Shown here: positions 9,790-23,600 of the stretch, one piece after another
How positions within the stretch are numbered: the first letter of the stretch is position 1
How the letters are laid out: each line of letters opens with the position of its first letter
From: Melampsora larici-populina 98AG31
Taxonomy: Eukaryota > Basidiomycota > Pucciniomycetes > Pucciniales > Melampsoraceae
Direction of reading: 5' to 3'
Length of the DNA stretch: 64,000 bases
Assembly (NCBI RefSeq): GCF_000204055.1
Contig: NW_006768766.1
Coordinates: 2,381,243 to 2,445,242, forward strand
The notes under the pieces: generated by a model
Seen by the model: the letters and a program-made list of their open reading frames with translations, nothing else
Database searches by the model: none
Told to the model about the DNA's origin: nothing
Program-made: the position numbers and the translations under genes

Positions 9790-11626
9790 TTTTCTGAATT
9801 AGGTGTCAGGACCGTGTTCCAATCATCTCATACATTTTCAATTCTGGTAGCTGAACCACTGCAAAACATAACAGATTCTGACCCCTTTCCATAGCACTAC
9901 TCTGATATGAATCCCTATGCATAAAAATCACTTTTTTTGGATTAAAAAAACCTTACAATGTTTTGAAGTGCAGTGACCACTATAATTTTGCTAGCTTTTG
10001 CGCTATGACTGTGCACATGTAATACTTTTCCACAACACAAAATGATTTCAATTAATGTCAAAAATGATTAAAATTGTTGTCTTGATGCAAAAAACATTCA
10101 GCTCCAATCCTTCAATGTGTTAAATTTCCACTTTGTGTGTGTACAAAATGGAGTCAGATGTGGATTTCAAGACATCAATGTTGATGCTGGTTTTCATATG
10201 AAATCACCCCTGACAAATTGGAGATAGAAGCAATATGCCTAACTCTCCTCCCAACATGGCAAGATTGGATTGCAAACATCTTTCATTAAGAAACTTTTTG
10301 CATATCACCAACCTTTCCTTTTCATACATACGTTTTAATCCTCAAAAACACTTCCTTATGTCAATTTACAAACAAAATCATCCCAAACACATCAAAGATG
10401 TGTAAAATAAGCCTAAATCTCCTCCCACACACAAAAAACCAAGTCTCACACCCAGTCTAATACCATTTTCACACATCACCACTCCTTCACTTGCATATTT
10501 ACCCTCAAAGTCTCAAAAACATACCTCCTGCTCCCACTCTCAAGTAAAATGGCTACAAGCACATTGAAGACATACACCCACAGGTTCAGTCTTGTGTAGA
10601 TGTTTTAATCTTGTGGAGGCACACAATCAATGCAACTTTCCTGTAGCTCCACTCCCTTTGAATCATATTCCCGCTTCCATCCTTCAAGTGGTGCTTTCTC
10701 CTGCTCCTGGCCATTAATGATGATGCATGTATAAACTCCCTGAATAAATGGTGTGGCAGTGTTGCTCTTGGGATCATTCATCTTCCTGGAGTAGGCTGAC
10801 ACTTTGGTAATACTAGAGACTATGCGGGCATCCACGCAACAGGGGAAATTTTACAAAATCACATTTCATTTATTCTAAGTAGCACACCATAACCAATATT
10901 ACTCTAATTAATGATCACTCTAATCATGACTGAAAAGTTCAGAGGAAATATACTAGTGACATCATCATTGTCCTAGACTTTGGAACCACATACGTGATTG
11001 AAATTGTAAGGGTACTTCCTCAAGGATTGGTCGCGTTTATGGTCCTTTGGTCAGGACCTTCCATCACCGGGTCGATTTTGGTTCTAATCATGTTCAAATT
11101 CTCGTGGTATGTGTCTTGGCTTTGTTAGTGGGTGCATAAGTTCAACAAAGCGATCCGCTGAATGACACTCCGTACGCATGATGTACCAGCAATGATCACC
11201 TTTAACTTGCAAGTGTCAACAAGTTTACTGGATTCAGACCCATTGAAATAGCTGTTTTGGGATTAAGGAGACTCTTAAGGCCGTCATGACGGTGCACAGA
11301 TTCAAGCCTCGCACATCAAAATTCATCTTGAGAGATGTTTGAGAACTCACTGCCTTTAAGATTCGGGATTAGCTTTAGATGATCAGCTTGAGGATTTCTT
11401 TCTTTGAAATCAATGATTCGTGTATATATTACTTGCAGGTTACTCGGAAACCTGTAAATTGAAAAAGATGATTTATTCACAAACCAAAAAAAAGTCCAAA
11501 GGAAACACTCTGAGCCCTCAAAGAAAAACCCTCCTTGGCCACCTCTTCACCAGAAATGTTAACCGAAAAAACGAATTCTTTATATACAAAGATACCAAAG
11601 AAAAATTCATATATGTAATGATAAAT
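9790..11626. other. Intergenic; one orphan minus-strand coding-like fragment
   Basis: No complete gene is seen. The minus strand 10605-10835 holds 76 coding-like codons (CVDARIVSSITKVSAYS... to ...CIDCVPPQD, stop) with no ATG in a good place and no clear splice acceptor upstream. It may be the 3' exon or relic of a secreted-protein gene. The rest is AT-rich without recognisable features. Confidence 0.4.
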
Positions 11627-12677
11627 TCAAGTAAAATAAGTATAATTTGATTTTGAATGACGAGAATGTACTGAAGAAATATGTCTATATAACAAATCTA
11701 AAGTATAAAAACATTGAAAACAAATTTGACAAGAAGATCTTATGGTGAGATTATAATTTAGATTTTGATTGTAATTTAAACTTTGATGTTGAAGAGCTTT
11801 AGCAATTAAGAAATTTCTTCTGTTATCTTGATAATAATCAACTTCATGAATGATATATGGTGATTGAGTTCCTATTGAGGAAATTGAGTATATCAGAAAA
11901 TTTTCATGATTAGAATGAAGGAATTGGATAGAAAACTTACTACTTCTGGTCACTTGGTTTGTTAGACTCAGATGAGGATTCGAAGCTAAAGGTGCTATTG
12001 GTACTTTCCTAGAGTTCAGAACCGTTGATATTTTTGTGTTTGGTTTGTCAGACAAAAATTCATAGTGATGATGATGTCCGCATGAAGTGTCTGAAATAGT
12101 AACAATAGCATCAGTAACTCTCTGAATAAAAAAATTAGAGATGTATGTGATATTATGAGACTCTCACTTATTAAATTTGTGTCCTTTGGTCCGCTTTTAT
12201 GCGTCATATGAGTTCTCTTTAAACTACCTTGATGATCCATATCTATAAGTTTCAAAGGAAGTGGCAAAGCTGGAGTACTACTAAGAGGTTGCAAGTTCAA
12301 AAAACAACATTTATATCCATTTTTTTGTTTTGCAAATGAAATTTGTATCAATCGTTCGATGATCTCATTTTCTTGATCTCTAAACTCCTGTTGCTTGTTT
12401 TGACTCCTGATGTAATAAGAAAATGATTTACGATTTAGCAATCTGATTTGTGATCTTTAATGATCTGAGGGTTTCCTACAAACTGTTGTTCGTTTTCTTC
12501 ACTAAATGTCAATCTGATCGTTTGGACCGTTGATGGTTTTTTTCTTCCATTTTCCATAGGTGGAGGAATTGTATTTTTCCTAGCATGCATTTCATCTGAC
12601 GGTCGGATTATAGTCCTTTCGGTTGGTGGCTGTGATGTCTTCGATTCAGTGAAGGGAATATGCGACATTTGAGTCAT
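11627..12677 (-). CDS. Hypothetical protein with a C-terminal C2H2 zinc finger
   Basis: This is a probable DNA- or RNA-binding nuclear protein of about 300 residues. I start at the ATG at 12677 (MTQMSHIPFTESKTS). Exon 2 (QEFRDQENEIIERLIQISF... to ...GPKDTNLI) ends at a GTGAGA donor near 12169. A TTTCAG acceptor near 12094 opens GHHHHYEFLSDKPNT. A further intron (GTAAGT to AATAG, near 11940-11872) joins VTRS to TQSPYIIHEVDYYQDN. The last exon carries CQICFQCFYTLDLLYRHISS followed by VHSRH, which fits C-x2-C-x12-H-x4-H, a C2H2 finger. It stops at 11627-11629. The join between exons 1 and 2 is unclear, because the first exon runs into a stop at about 12438. Only one finger is visible, so a role as a classical transcription factor is unproven. 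Confidence 0.45.
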
Positions 12678-13770
12678 CTTGAGTTGAATTGATGGTAGGT
12701 GCGTTGATATTGGTGATTTCCTCAAAGCTTGATGACTTCTTTTTATATCACTTTCATCGAATCAAGCTGATCCCTTGTACGGGGTAAGTGATATCCGAAA
12801 GATCACATCTTGCCTTTCATCTCATCCAGTCACTTTCTGCGAATGCGAGGGTAAAAATCTCCAAGCTTCTAAAATGCGAATTGAAGGAAATACGTTGAGC
12901 TGATATCAAGGGGATCACAATCTATTTTCTTGATCAGTACCATCCATCTTCCACAACTCTCGTGGGTATGAACAAAGCAGAAGCGTTGAGCTGCCAAAAA
13001 CCTGTTGACTAGGTGATCACAAAGTCTTTCCCTTCATTTTTCCATTCATACCCGTTCACCGGAATATACACGGTCACCCCTCATAATCGTATTAGCCTTT
13101 CTTGTACAACAAAGGAATACCCAGACTGCTCAAGTAATCTACACTTAGTTTGATTCTCACTCTCTAGATTTTAGTGTATGCGCTCGATCAATGAATTCCT
13201 TGCTTGCACCTCGAGAGCTTCAAATGCGTCATCTTTGATCAAAAGGGTTCTCATATCTCGTCTCGCTGGCTGGAAGTGAATCAAAATTCATGCGCAAGCT
13301 CACTGAACTTTGCTAGCATGCATACAACTCGCACAAGCGCCCAATACGCTTCGTATCTCCAGTCCACTCTCTCGGAAATGCTGGGCCATTTGTTAAAGAA
13401 GATAGTTTGCAAATACTTTTGTTTAAGAATTCCTCATCCCAACCTTCTACTTCATCATCATCAAACTTATCAATTCAAAAGGGAAAAAAAAAAGATGAAA
13501 AAAAACCACAACAAAAAAAAGAATTAAAAAAAGGTGAAAAAAATGAAAAATGAAACATATTTACACTTTTTCTTTTTGCAAAAAAAAACAAAAATCAAAC
13601 AAAACAAAACAGACTTCAAGTTTCCTTTCTTCTCAATTTTTGAAATTTTCTTTGGTTGTAAACTTGTTAATTTGTCTTGAATTGAGAAACACTACTAAAC
13701 TTCAAAAAAATGATTCAATAGAAAACACAATCATTATCTTTTCACCTGTGACATACAATATCCCTTTTGG
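12678..13770. other. Intergenic
   Basis: I see no supported gene. From 13480 to 13720 there are A-rich tracts downstream of the 3' end of dnm1. The rest is ordinary AT-rich sequence. Confidence 0.5.
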
Positions 13771-16700
13771 CTAATCTTGATGCTTTTCAATTATTTGCGC
13801 AACCACAAAACGTTTAGAAACCTTACAAAACTTCACTCAAAGTCTAAAGAATTCAATCCCCATTCAAAAACCAAAACCACATCAATACAACGACAACGAA
13901 AACAGAGAAACTTTTCAAGAGACAAACCTTAAAAGCTTCCTTATAAGCATCCAAAAGACCTTTGACTCTTTCTCTTTCATTCCTTAATCCATCATCTTCC
14001 ATCAAGAGTCCTTCAAATAAATCTTCTCGATATAAACTTGATACCAATCTATTCTGTACTCCTTCTTTGACATGATTTACTAAGAAATGCATCACAGCTA
14101 TCATCAACGTAGAGAAAAAACAAACACAAATCAGTTTTTCTTAAATTTGATTCATTTTCATTAAAGAATGGAAAAGAAGAGAAAAAAAAATCAAACCTTT
14201 TGGTACTAAATCTTGAATTGTTTGTCTAACAATTCCAAAATAAGCTGTCATCAATGATCTAATCAGATTGATTTCCCTATGTTCTCGGTCCGTTAGTTGT
14301 ATCCTCTGTTCTTCTTCAGGTGTCTAAGAAAACAAACAAACCAACATTTCAACTCGTCTACTCAGTAGGAAAACCAAATCTAATAAAGTATCATACGTAC
14401 TCCCTCTAGCATATGTTTTTCAAGACTCTTCATATTAAATGCAGCATTTGCACCCTCGAATCCAGATTTTCTCAATCCACTAGATCCATGTTGATTTGAA
14501 TCATTATCATGTCCCATACCAGTCAGGCTATGACGATTTGATCGATGTGGTTGAGGTGGTTGTGATAACATTCCACCACCAATCCCATTAGTAGATCCAC
14601 CAAAAAAATAATTCAGGAATGAATCTTTAGCATTTCCATACTGTTGTGAAGATCCACCTGAATGTCGACCACCATGATGATGAGATGAAGAAGGATTAGC
14701 ATTCAATACATTCAGTCGACTATCTGAAACGATCCTTGAATTATTCGGTATTGGCTGATGAGATCGTCCGATAGTCAATGAGTTATCGATCGGCACTGAT
14801 GAAGGACGAGTTAAAGGAGCGTTATGGAGTTGAATCTGTCGATGATGAGCTTGAGCAGTACTATTCTCAGAAACATGATCATCATCTTCAATCACACTCG
14901 AAGAACCCTCGCCGTCTCCATCAGAATCAGACTGTGAAAGGAAACCCAGAGAGATATAAAACCAAGGAAAAGTGAGACAAAAGGGGTTGAAAAAGCGAAC
15001 CGAGAAAGAGACCCCAGCTACCATTGGAGCCGATGGTAGCAACAGACAACGTAGGGGAACCATTGCGCACCCTTCTCTGATCCATAACTCCATTAGTGAC
15101 TGCGTTGGTAGCATGATGACGTTGATTTGATGCCATGTTGCTACTAGTAAGTGTATTGGCCATGAAATCCGGATGATTGGTGTTGATGTAGGCAGCCTGG
15201 ATTGAGATTAAGGATTGTACATATTCGGAAGTTGGACCCAGCCGTTCGCGTAGTAGTTCGGAAACCACTTCGATCAATTGCGCATGCAGTTTGGGATACC
15301 TTTGCAGCTCCTGTGATCCATACAAATACATGACCGTTAGCAATTTCATTAGCGGATTATGGTAGAGCTAATCGAAAAATTGATCGAAAATCTTACAGAA
15401 TTTGTACAATTGTGACAGATCTTCATCAATTCTTCATATACCAATTCTACACACCGTAAGCCAGGTGGCTCCAACAACTTGATCTGAGGTTTAATCAATA
15501 GATCAAATGCAGCTTCTGGGATAAACAAACTTGATCGGGTTCCAGTGGAGTTTCTAATAGAAGTCTTGATATCTAAATTGTTTAGGTTTTCCATTGGATT
15601 CAAGGTTTCAAGTGCATGTCCGAATATCTCATTGAAGATATAATATATCCGAGCACCACCACAAAGTTCTTTGGTGGAGAGGTTAGCTTGCGTTCCATCA
15701 ATTGATGACACAAAGTCTTTCACGAATTGAGTCATCAACTTCAAAACCAACGACCCTTGGTTCTGTTTACCAAAGAAGACAGAGTCACCCCCGTATGCAT
15801 TGAGTTCCTGCTGCGTTTGACCCATAAGTGTATTCAGCCTGGCTTTCATGTCGGGCAGCTTGTCACGGATATGAGACATCAACACCTAAAACAAGAGAAT
15901 CATCAAGACTTGTTTAGTGTAAATCACATTGCAACGAGGAACCTGAAAGGGATTGCAACTGACTTGGTTCAATGTCTTTGCTAAAAATCTAGTACCACAT
16001 CGATGTGCGATATTACGGTAAGCGGGATGCTGAGTGAAGAACTCTTGCTCTTTCTCCAGAGACTTCTCTAGTGGTATATTCATGTTTATATCCTGCTGGC
16101 TACGATTGACGATACCAATGAAGCCTAGCTTAAGTGGGTAGACCCTTCCTGTGAGTATGTCCAAAGCATTTGTCCCAGTGTCCATGAGGTCTAGCTTGGT
16201 TAGGACACCGATAGTCCTACGACCTTGAGGATCAACAGAACGAGATAGTTTCAATGATTCAGAGTTGGCGAGATCGACATTGGCTGGAGAGACTGCAAGA
16301 ATAACACTATAGATAAAGAATACAGTCACGTGATGAATTTGTTAATTTTTAGCAGTGATGTAGACTTGTGCAAGAGGATCACGCTACCTGTTGGGTTTGG
16401 ATATAAAATCGAGTACCAGACTGCGTATCTGCCGCTCTATGTCGGTAGGTTGATCCCCTACAGGTATCTGATAGATAAATTCAGCAGGAATAGCCACAAA
16501 TATAAACTTGGTACCAATCACTCACTTTAGTCAAGCCAGGCAGGTCCACCAAGGTAAGATTCAAGACACGTTCACTAAAGATCTTCACATGAATTGGTAG
16601 TCGGCTAATTCCCTTATTACTTCCAGCCACTCTCAAAGTCTCATTTTCAATCTCCTTTTTGATATCAGCAAATTCAGTAAACCTTCGGTTGGGAAGGTGA

Positions 16701-17163
16701 AGAAACTCTCCGTACTCGACAGCGGATGATGATGACTGCTGAGGAGTATATTCTACGGGTGAAGATGAGGGTGAATTGATGTGGATCAATTGGAGGACGA
16801 GAGGACGACGAGTAACAATTCCTGAGCCTCGCGGAAGGAAATCTCGTCCTACAATGCTGTGCAACAGGAAGTGTTAGGTGGTAATGATCTTGACTAGGAA
16901 GGCGCGAAGACCAGATCTTTTGACAATGTGACGTACGTTTCAAGAACAGAAGACTTTCCTGAACTCTGTGATCCGACCACCACAATCTGAGGTAAATCGA
17001 CAGTTTCTCCACCAATTGCATTGAAGGTGTCTTGCAATTTGTTAACTAGGGCAATCAAATCTAAAAAGCCAAGCAATAAGTTTAGTAAGCATCGAGCAGA
17101 GACCATAAAAGTGAGTTGGATTTCGACAGATTTGGACTTAAAAATGAACTAACCTCCGTCCAT
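13771..17163 (-). CDS. dnm1: Dynamin-related GTPase Dnm1 (mitochondrial/peroxisomal fission)
   Basis: Dnm1/Drp1 proteins assemble as rings on mitochondria and peroxisomes and use GTP to divide them. The ATG at 17163 gives MDG, and a GTTAGT intron joins it to [18 protein letters not shown]. Next come the P-loop GSQSSGKSS, then (after an intron) [26 protein letters not shown] (G3), TKLDLMD (G4) and [12 protein letters not shown]. The middle domain includes [16 protein letters not shown] and [15 protein letters not shown] Ser/Asn/His-rich insert precedes [10 protein letters not shown], typical of Dnm1 rather than Vps1. The GTPase effector domain is split over exons: [20 protein letters not shown], then [20 protein letters not shown] and DAYKEAFK. 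A last short exon ends ...[11 protein letters not shown] with stop 13773-13771. There are about nine or more introns. All GTPase motifs are intact, with no PH or proline-rich domain, as expected. Confidence 0.9.
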
Positions 17164-18350
17164 TTTATTGTCCAAGGATTGATTTGATGATTGTGATTTG
17201 AGTGAAGTAGTCTTGGTTGATTGTTCTTCGAAGAATTGTCGTCGATGGTGAACTGAGATTGCTGAAGATGATGAAGGTTGTGGAGAAGTTGACTGTACGG
17301 GTCGGACTGCAAAAAACATTTCAGAGTGATTTATTTACATACACAATACACACTACAGCCCTCTTTAGTCTTATATGTATTCGATTTTCATTTCCGGCAC
17401 TCACCCTCGCTATAACACTTTCTTACCGAAGCCGGTCTTCATCACTGCTACATTTCTCGATGACACAGATACCGCAAACGGAAAATGGTCGATGATCGAG
17501 TCGATGGCAAATCACACGAGTATGGTCATTCTGATCACTTGGGATCATATTGCCTCAGGCTGCGCAAGAAGAGGCTGGGACTTGATCAAGTTAGGCGTTG
17601 CCTCGATGAGATTGCTCCATTTTCACTGCCACAGGTCTGACAGCGAGCAAATAATTCTTCGGTGTTAAAAGGCCACTTTTTAATCCGAAGTACACGAAAT
17701 CTGCTTGAAAGCTTACATGAAACGACAAAAATCCTATTCTGGCTCGATTGCAAGAAGCTCTCGTGATATATAAGCCAGGCAGTGGCGCATGTGTCTTGAA
17801 ATCTCTTGTTCTTTGCCGCCTTTCGGTATACCTCAACGTCATTCATCTTTCAAACAGATACTTTCAATCATTCTGATATTTTCATATTTTATATGATCAA
17901 ACATTTCAAGAAAATCTTTCATATAATCTGCTATATTTCAGATGGGCTCATGTGCTTTCACACCAAAGAGTAATAGAAACCCCGTGGTTTATTCACCAAC
18001 AAAGAAACAATCAATGATAATCATCTGCTATACAATCCATTACATTTGTCAAACGCCCAAACTAGAACCCCCAAGAGTTCTAACCTGTTCCAGTGTGATA
18101 AATTCGAAGGATGAATCTAAAGGTGAGTGAATATGACATTTACCCGAAATACAAGTAAGAAAAGTACAATAAAACTCCGAAGAAAAAAACAACGCAAGAA
18201 GTGTATAAGTATCTACAACCTCCAAGAATCAAAATACAAACCATCAAAGAAAAATCATGACAAAAAACAAAACAAGAACAACATATATTCTTTTTATAAA
18301 AAAATCATCTCTTTCGATTCTCAATTTCATCATTTCTTCTTCAAAATCTT
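17164..18350. other. Intergenic between dnm1 and the P450
   Basis: No gene is supported. 17164-17330 is the likely 5' leader and promoter of dnm1 on the minus strand. 18127-18345 is A-rich and lies 3' of the P450 stop. Confidence 0.5.
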
Positions 18351-20623
18351 TCATTCTTTATACATCTTTGAGTGAATCTCTCTAGGTGTAAATTTAATCC
18401 AAAATGGATTTTCGATGGCCATTAAATATGCGTCTGTCCAACTCTTTTCGTATTCTTGATCATTAAACCCTTGAGCAAATTCTAAATTGTATTTTGTCAA
18501 AACATTTGCAACTACCTAGAAAATCAATCAAACATCATCATCAGAATTTGAGACCTTCAATATCTAGCAGAAAATTCTTCAATCCTCATCAAAAGACTTT
18601 CTTACCATTCTAATTTCCACGAGTACCATGTTCTTAGCCACACATGTACCTGGTCCAATCAGAAATGGAAAGAAAGCTCTAATATCATGACGTTGAGAAG
18701 TCGAAGTGGGGAGGATCCAACGATCTGGATTAAACCTATCCGGATCACTAAAATAACGAGGATCACGATGCATTGCCCAATTACTAAACCTAACCTTTGT
18801 ACCTCCTGGTATCTTCTTACCATCAATCACGGCTCCATCAGGAGGACAGATTCTTTGTAAACTTGAAGGAGATGGAGGTTGTAGTCTTGTAACTTCTTTG
18901 ATACATGCATTCAAATATTCTAATTTGGCTAGACTTGCAGGTGTGAGATCTGGTGCGATCTTGTCAAGTTCGGTTTGTAAACGTTTCATGCATTCTGTTG
19001 ATCTGATGAGATACATGAAGAGAGCTATGAGTGTTATCCGAGTCGTATCTGATCCAGCTCTGAAGATTTGAAATTGAGCTTCGTTAGATTGTTGATCATA
19101 CTCTCTATTCATCGCTTATCACCTAGTCATAGAAAACACTTACATGATGACCAAAGTTGAATCCGCCGCAAGCTCGGACATTTGGAGCCTACTTCCCGTC
19201 TCCGTGTCTTCCCCTAGCTAATTAAGAAAGAATCATGAATGTATCAGACTTTCGACTCTTGATAAATTAAATTCGAACAAACCAGAGATATTGAAAAGAG
19301 AATTGCCAAGACGAGACGCAGAGAGCAGTACATTACATATGACATGGTCCAGGTGAGGTTGACATACTTACCAAGTAATGAAACACATCAATCTCTGATC
19401 CTAGACCTTGATTATATCTACGCATCAACATAGATTTTCCAAACTCCCTAAATTCCATTTGTTCTTTCCTCTGAGAAGTAGGAAGCACATTAACCACCGG
19501 TGTTAACCAAGGTACGTTTCGAAGAATTCCAGCTTGTTGTACAACTCTAGTTAGGTGATATAATATTCTACGTTCATCATTCTGTAGTTTAAGTAAATCT
19601 ATACCACCTGATATTTCAAAAAACCATGAGTTGTGTCCATGGAAAATTTTGTGGATCTTTAAATCACGAAAAGATTGAAAAACTGACTTCCAAAGGCCAT
19701 ATCAGACATCGCTGAAAAAATATCAGATATAAACACATGAATCAGATATGCTTATTCCTGATGGAGATCAAACGATCCAAACTCAAGGTTTCCCAAGCAA
19801 CATGTCGTGATCCAAACTAAACTAAGATACTTACTGTCATACATCAAGTAGCCCAATTGAAGTCCAAAATCTACATTTTTGTCCTCCTTGACGTGGTTTT
19901 GAAGTACTTCAAGTAACTGATCCATACGCACTTCGAGTGATGGTATGTAAGATGAGATTGCCCGGGGCGTAAACGCTTTATCCCAACTATGAAGGCGATG
20001 TATAAGTCAATTACCTCATCGAATTTGGACCATACCTTGAAATACTGATAGATTTGTTATTCAAAAAATAACTTACATGCGTCTTCGAGGAGCATGCTCA
20101 GAAACTAAAATGCCGTAATACAGTGTCAGTGAACTGAAGGTGATGATCGACACAGAAATACACAAGAGCAACGTACGTGTTTTGAGCGTTAAGAGACTAT
20201 CACTTCCCTCTCGAGTCTTCGTGATTCCACTACTGTAAGCATTCCCTTTGGCCCATCCTCTTGGTCCCATAATCGTCCATAAAGCCTCAATACTAGTCGT
20301 ATAAAGCTCATTAGGACCTGTGAAGAAATGAATTTTAAACCAAGATGACTCAAAGTGAATTGAAGAAGACAAGATTTCTCACCGATTCTCACCCAATCTC
20401 CATACTCTTCACCCAAGCTACGCATAGTAAATCTATTCCTTCCAAGATAAGCTTCTCTAAGAATCCAGAATTGACTTAAAGCAGCTATAGGAGGTCCATG
20501 AAAATGACGTAAAGGATGCCATGCTAATCGATAGAATCCCAAATGTAATCCAAGAGATGCGTTGAGAAGAATCACATGCTTCACAGCCTTACAGAAGCTT
20601 TCAAGAATCCACCCCAAGCCCAC
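18351..20623 (-). CDS. Cytochrome P450 monooxygenase, multi-intron
   Basis: This is a membrane-anchored haem-thiolate monooxygenase; the substrate is unknown. In order I see a hydrophobic N-terminus leading into FYRLAWHPLRHFHGPPIAAL (the proline-rich hinge) and YGDWVRIG|PNELYTTSIEALWTIMG across an intron. The I-helix region follows, with MSELAADSTLVI spliced to RAGSDTTR. Then come KEVTR (ExxR), FSNWAMHRDPRYFSDPDRFN and PDRW, and the haem loop FPFLIGPGTCVAKN with its cysteine ligand. The final exon runs VVANVLTKYNLEFAQGFND to stop 18353-18351. The position after the haem cysteine that is normally Gly is Ala. The 5' end is not settled: 20623 is a GTG. The frame stays open upstream to 20698 and adds a hydrophobic stretch (FFVYLFSVLLTLVGLGW) that fits a membrane anchor, but no ATG is in frame there, so a short upstream exon is likely. 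Confidence 0.85.
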
Positions 20624-23600
20624 TAACGTAAGTAGTACACTGAAGAGATAAACAAAAAATGTAGGCTCTCGTTGTCGTACGATGGCGTGAAGAAGCTTTT
20701 AGGGTTGCAAAACGGGTTTTTTTTCGGTCATAATTGTCAAAGACCGGTACGGAAAAATGTTGAAGAAGACGGGTGATTAGTATTGGGATCGAACGAGATG
20801 AGATAGGATGACGTGAAAAGGTGGTCATATGAACTGACCGAAGTGGATAGAAATAGAAAAGAAAGGTAGGTAGCTGAGCTAATTTGATCGGAAGAATTTA
20901 AAAAGGTGAAAGGGATCGAGAAGCTAATGGGGAAACCATGTTGGATCATGGTGTGATTTACAAAACCTTCAAGGGACGTGACAGGAATGAATTCAAACGG
21001 ATATATAGAGGTCAATGAATGCAGTCAAGTAGAAGAGCAAGGGCCGAGGGTGAATCAGACACACAGACACACACACACACACCCGCAGAAAAAAACTCTT
21101 GATCAACTGTGAATGCGGTTTTCTGAATTGAATAGAATTGGCAAAAAGGGAAGGATTGAGAAACGGGGGAGAATGAAACAAATTTAAAGTGTGATGCAAC
21201 TGATGTGATGTGTAGTTTCCCCGATGAGAGGAATGCTTACAACATAGGACGACTACAGCCACTATCTCCCGCTTCTCGGCGAATCAGAGGAAAGAGACAA
21301 GAAGATTGGGTTTAGAGAAGATTTTTGTACGGCATACTATAAGCTCGGCTTTAAGGAAGAGAATATTTATCAAGGTCGTGTGTAAATTAGAAATGTTAGA
21401 AGTTGTAGCTCCGGAGGAGAAAAAAAAACATGGCTGGGAACTAGAAAGGCCTTTTGAGTTTTACACACTCAAGTGTAGATACATACTGCAATATTTTTTC
21501 ATTTCATCTTGCCCTTCAAGTTCCACTGTCCACAACACCTCAGTAAGTGCAATTTCTATTTGGTTAACGATCAAAAATCTATCTTGTGATGGTTTCACGA
21601 TCAAAACGAATTTAGGTCTACAAGAATCGAAGGATGTTTGAGCTGGGGAGGGTATGTACCTCTTTTTTGATATTTGGTCTCAAAGTCGAACTCAGCTTCC
21701 AACTTGCATCATCTAGAAGTTAAAGTGGAAGGAGTCTAACTCAAAGGCTTCCCTCTTGAAGGAAGAAATGGATGATCTTCTCACACAAATGATGATTATT
21801 TCGATCAGAAAAGAAATCAAGTGCAGAAAGGTACCTTGTTATCTTGGCCTGCTTTCCGATAGAGATATGAGGCCAAGCTGAGAAATATACTTTGGGAGAT
21901 CCATCGACTACATTTACTATGATATCATGAATCCCCAGAAAATGGGTAGAGAAAAAGGACAGGTTTTGATGAGATTTGTGGAGTTACACATTCAGAATTA
22001 TAAGGATTTCCATATCTCGAGCTTGAATTGTGTCACGAGGAAGATTTGTAAGATAGCATTATGTGCATTTGTTTTGATTTTCTTCCCCGCAAACCCTTGA
22101 TTATTGATCTGGATCATTAGATGGAGACAAGCTCCCGTGTTGCTGTTGCTTTTTTGTTCGATGCTATTTTTTCAGTCATCGTGCATATCTTTCATGAAAC
22201 CTCATGAAAACCATCCAAGGCAAAGATGAATACGAGTGACACGATTTGTATGAGGGGCTATTAGTATTGGCCTGAACGAACAAGCTCGGGATTTCGTCGG
22301 CGTGGACGATCTGTGCTATCAATTTTAACGCCGAGGAGGGTGATTGTGCGGTGATTGAGACGTACTGCCGAGAACTTGGTCAACATGTACATCTATGGTC
22401 GGGTTTCAGATTTTCTGTCCTTATGAATCCATACGAGTCCATACGTCATCAAGGTATGCTTTGATGAGGATGGATGTTGCTAAGTAGAGACTTTTCCTTC
22501 AAAGAGCTGACTGGCTCAAACATCCCAAGATGATATTTCACACTCAAGCTTCGAGCTGTAGCCTTGATCGAAGTTCGACCTCATCTTGTTATCAGATACC
22601 TCTCGCCCGTTGAAGAACATGACACTCCAAAACACCGGTGCTTCAACAGCGTAGTATTAACTTTGTGGCTTGAAATGTGGTTTTGCGTAAGAGTTCTACC
22701 GATCCTTTACCAATTTATGTACCTATCACATTATTGCTCATCTATCTTCGTTTAGGAAATGATTAGTGGTGTACTGTATCAAGTTGTCTTCCACTTTTTT
22801 ATTATCGAAGGAAATTTAAGATCGAACAATAAATATCCAATTTAACCAAGCCTAAATACTTCACCTACAACCCCGAGGCTTGCTTGGGCGTGCTTGACAC
22901 CCTGTATACATAAGGCGTTGTGGATAAGGATTGCATCCGAGGTGTCCACGTTGAGATCATCAAGCTTATAGTCCCTCAAATCATTCTGGTAGACTTTGGT
23001 TTGTAAAGAAAGAAAGAAAGGTGCATACGTTAATGTTTGAAAGATGCGCACTTTTTGAACTTTAGCTTACATCAACTAGCAACCCTTGAGAAATTGTGTG
23101 ACGGTCATCCGCTTAGGCTGGGTTTGTTTGTGCTCATACTCTGATCCCGCGTAGCCAACTAGTATTTGCTCAGCGCTACTTATCATTATTGAATATGTGA
23201 AAGATCGAGAACCACTGCATCAGTTATAAAGTCGAGGGCTGAGTGAGGCCGGTTTCCCTAACGCAAGCAGCGTTGAATCCAAAAACGCTTTCGCTGTGGC
23301 AAGTAGCTTGTATTGGCGCTTGATTTCCAAGTTATCTGATTAATTTTGCCCAATCATTTGACGACTTTCTCTTGAAAGATGATTTCTGAGGGTCTCCTGA
23401 TCCTGAAAAGTGATCCGGCCTTACATTTCCAACCCGGCCCGCAGGCTGCGATGAGGAACAGGGTCTTCGTTTTGTGGAGAACACCTTGACACCTCACTGC
23501 ATATTTCATTACCAAAGTTGTCCGCAAAACTCCAGTAAATTGGCGGGGAATTTGTGACAAGCTTTTTACGATCGTTTTCGCACCGCGCTCACTTGGCTTG

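Noticed and set aside
17082..17312. Minus-strand frame rich in Gln, Asn and His before dnm1
   Set aside because: It overlaps the dnm1 ATG in another frame; the [14 protein letters not shown] splice gives the canonical dynamin start instead.
20601..20828. Minus-strand open frame upstream of the P450
   Set aside because: It is out of frame with the P450 and lacks similarity; it is more likely leader or promoter sequence.
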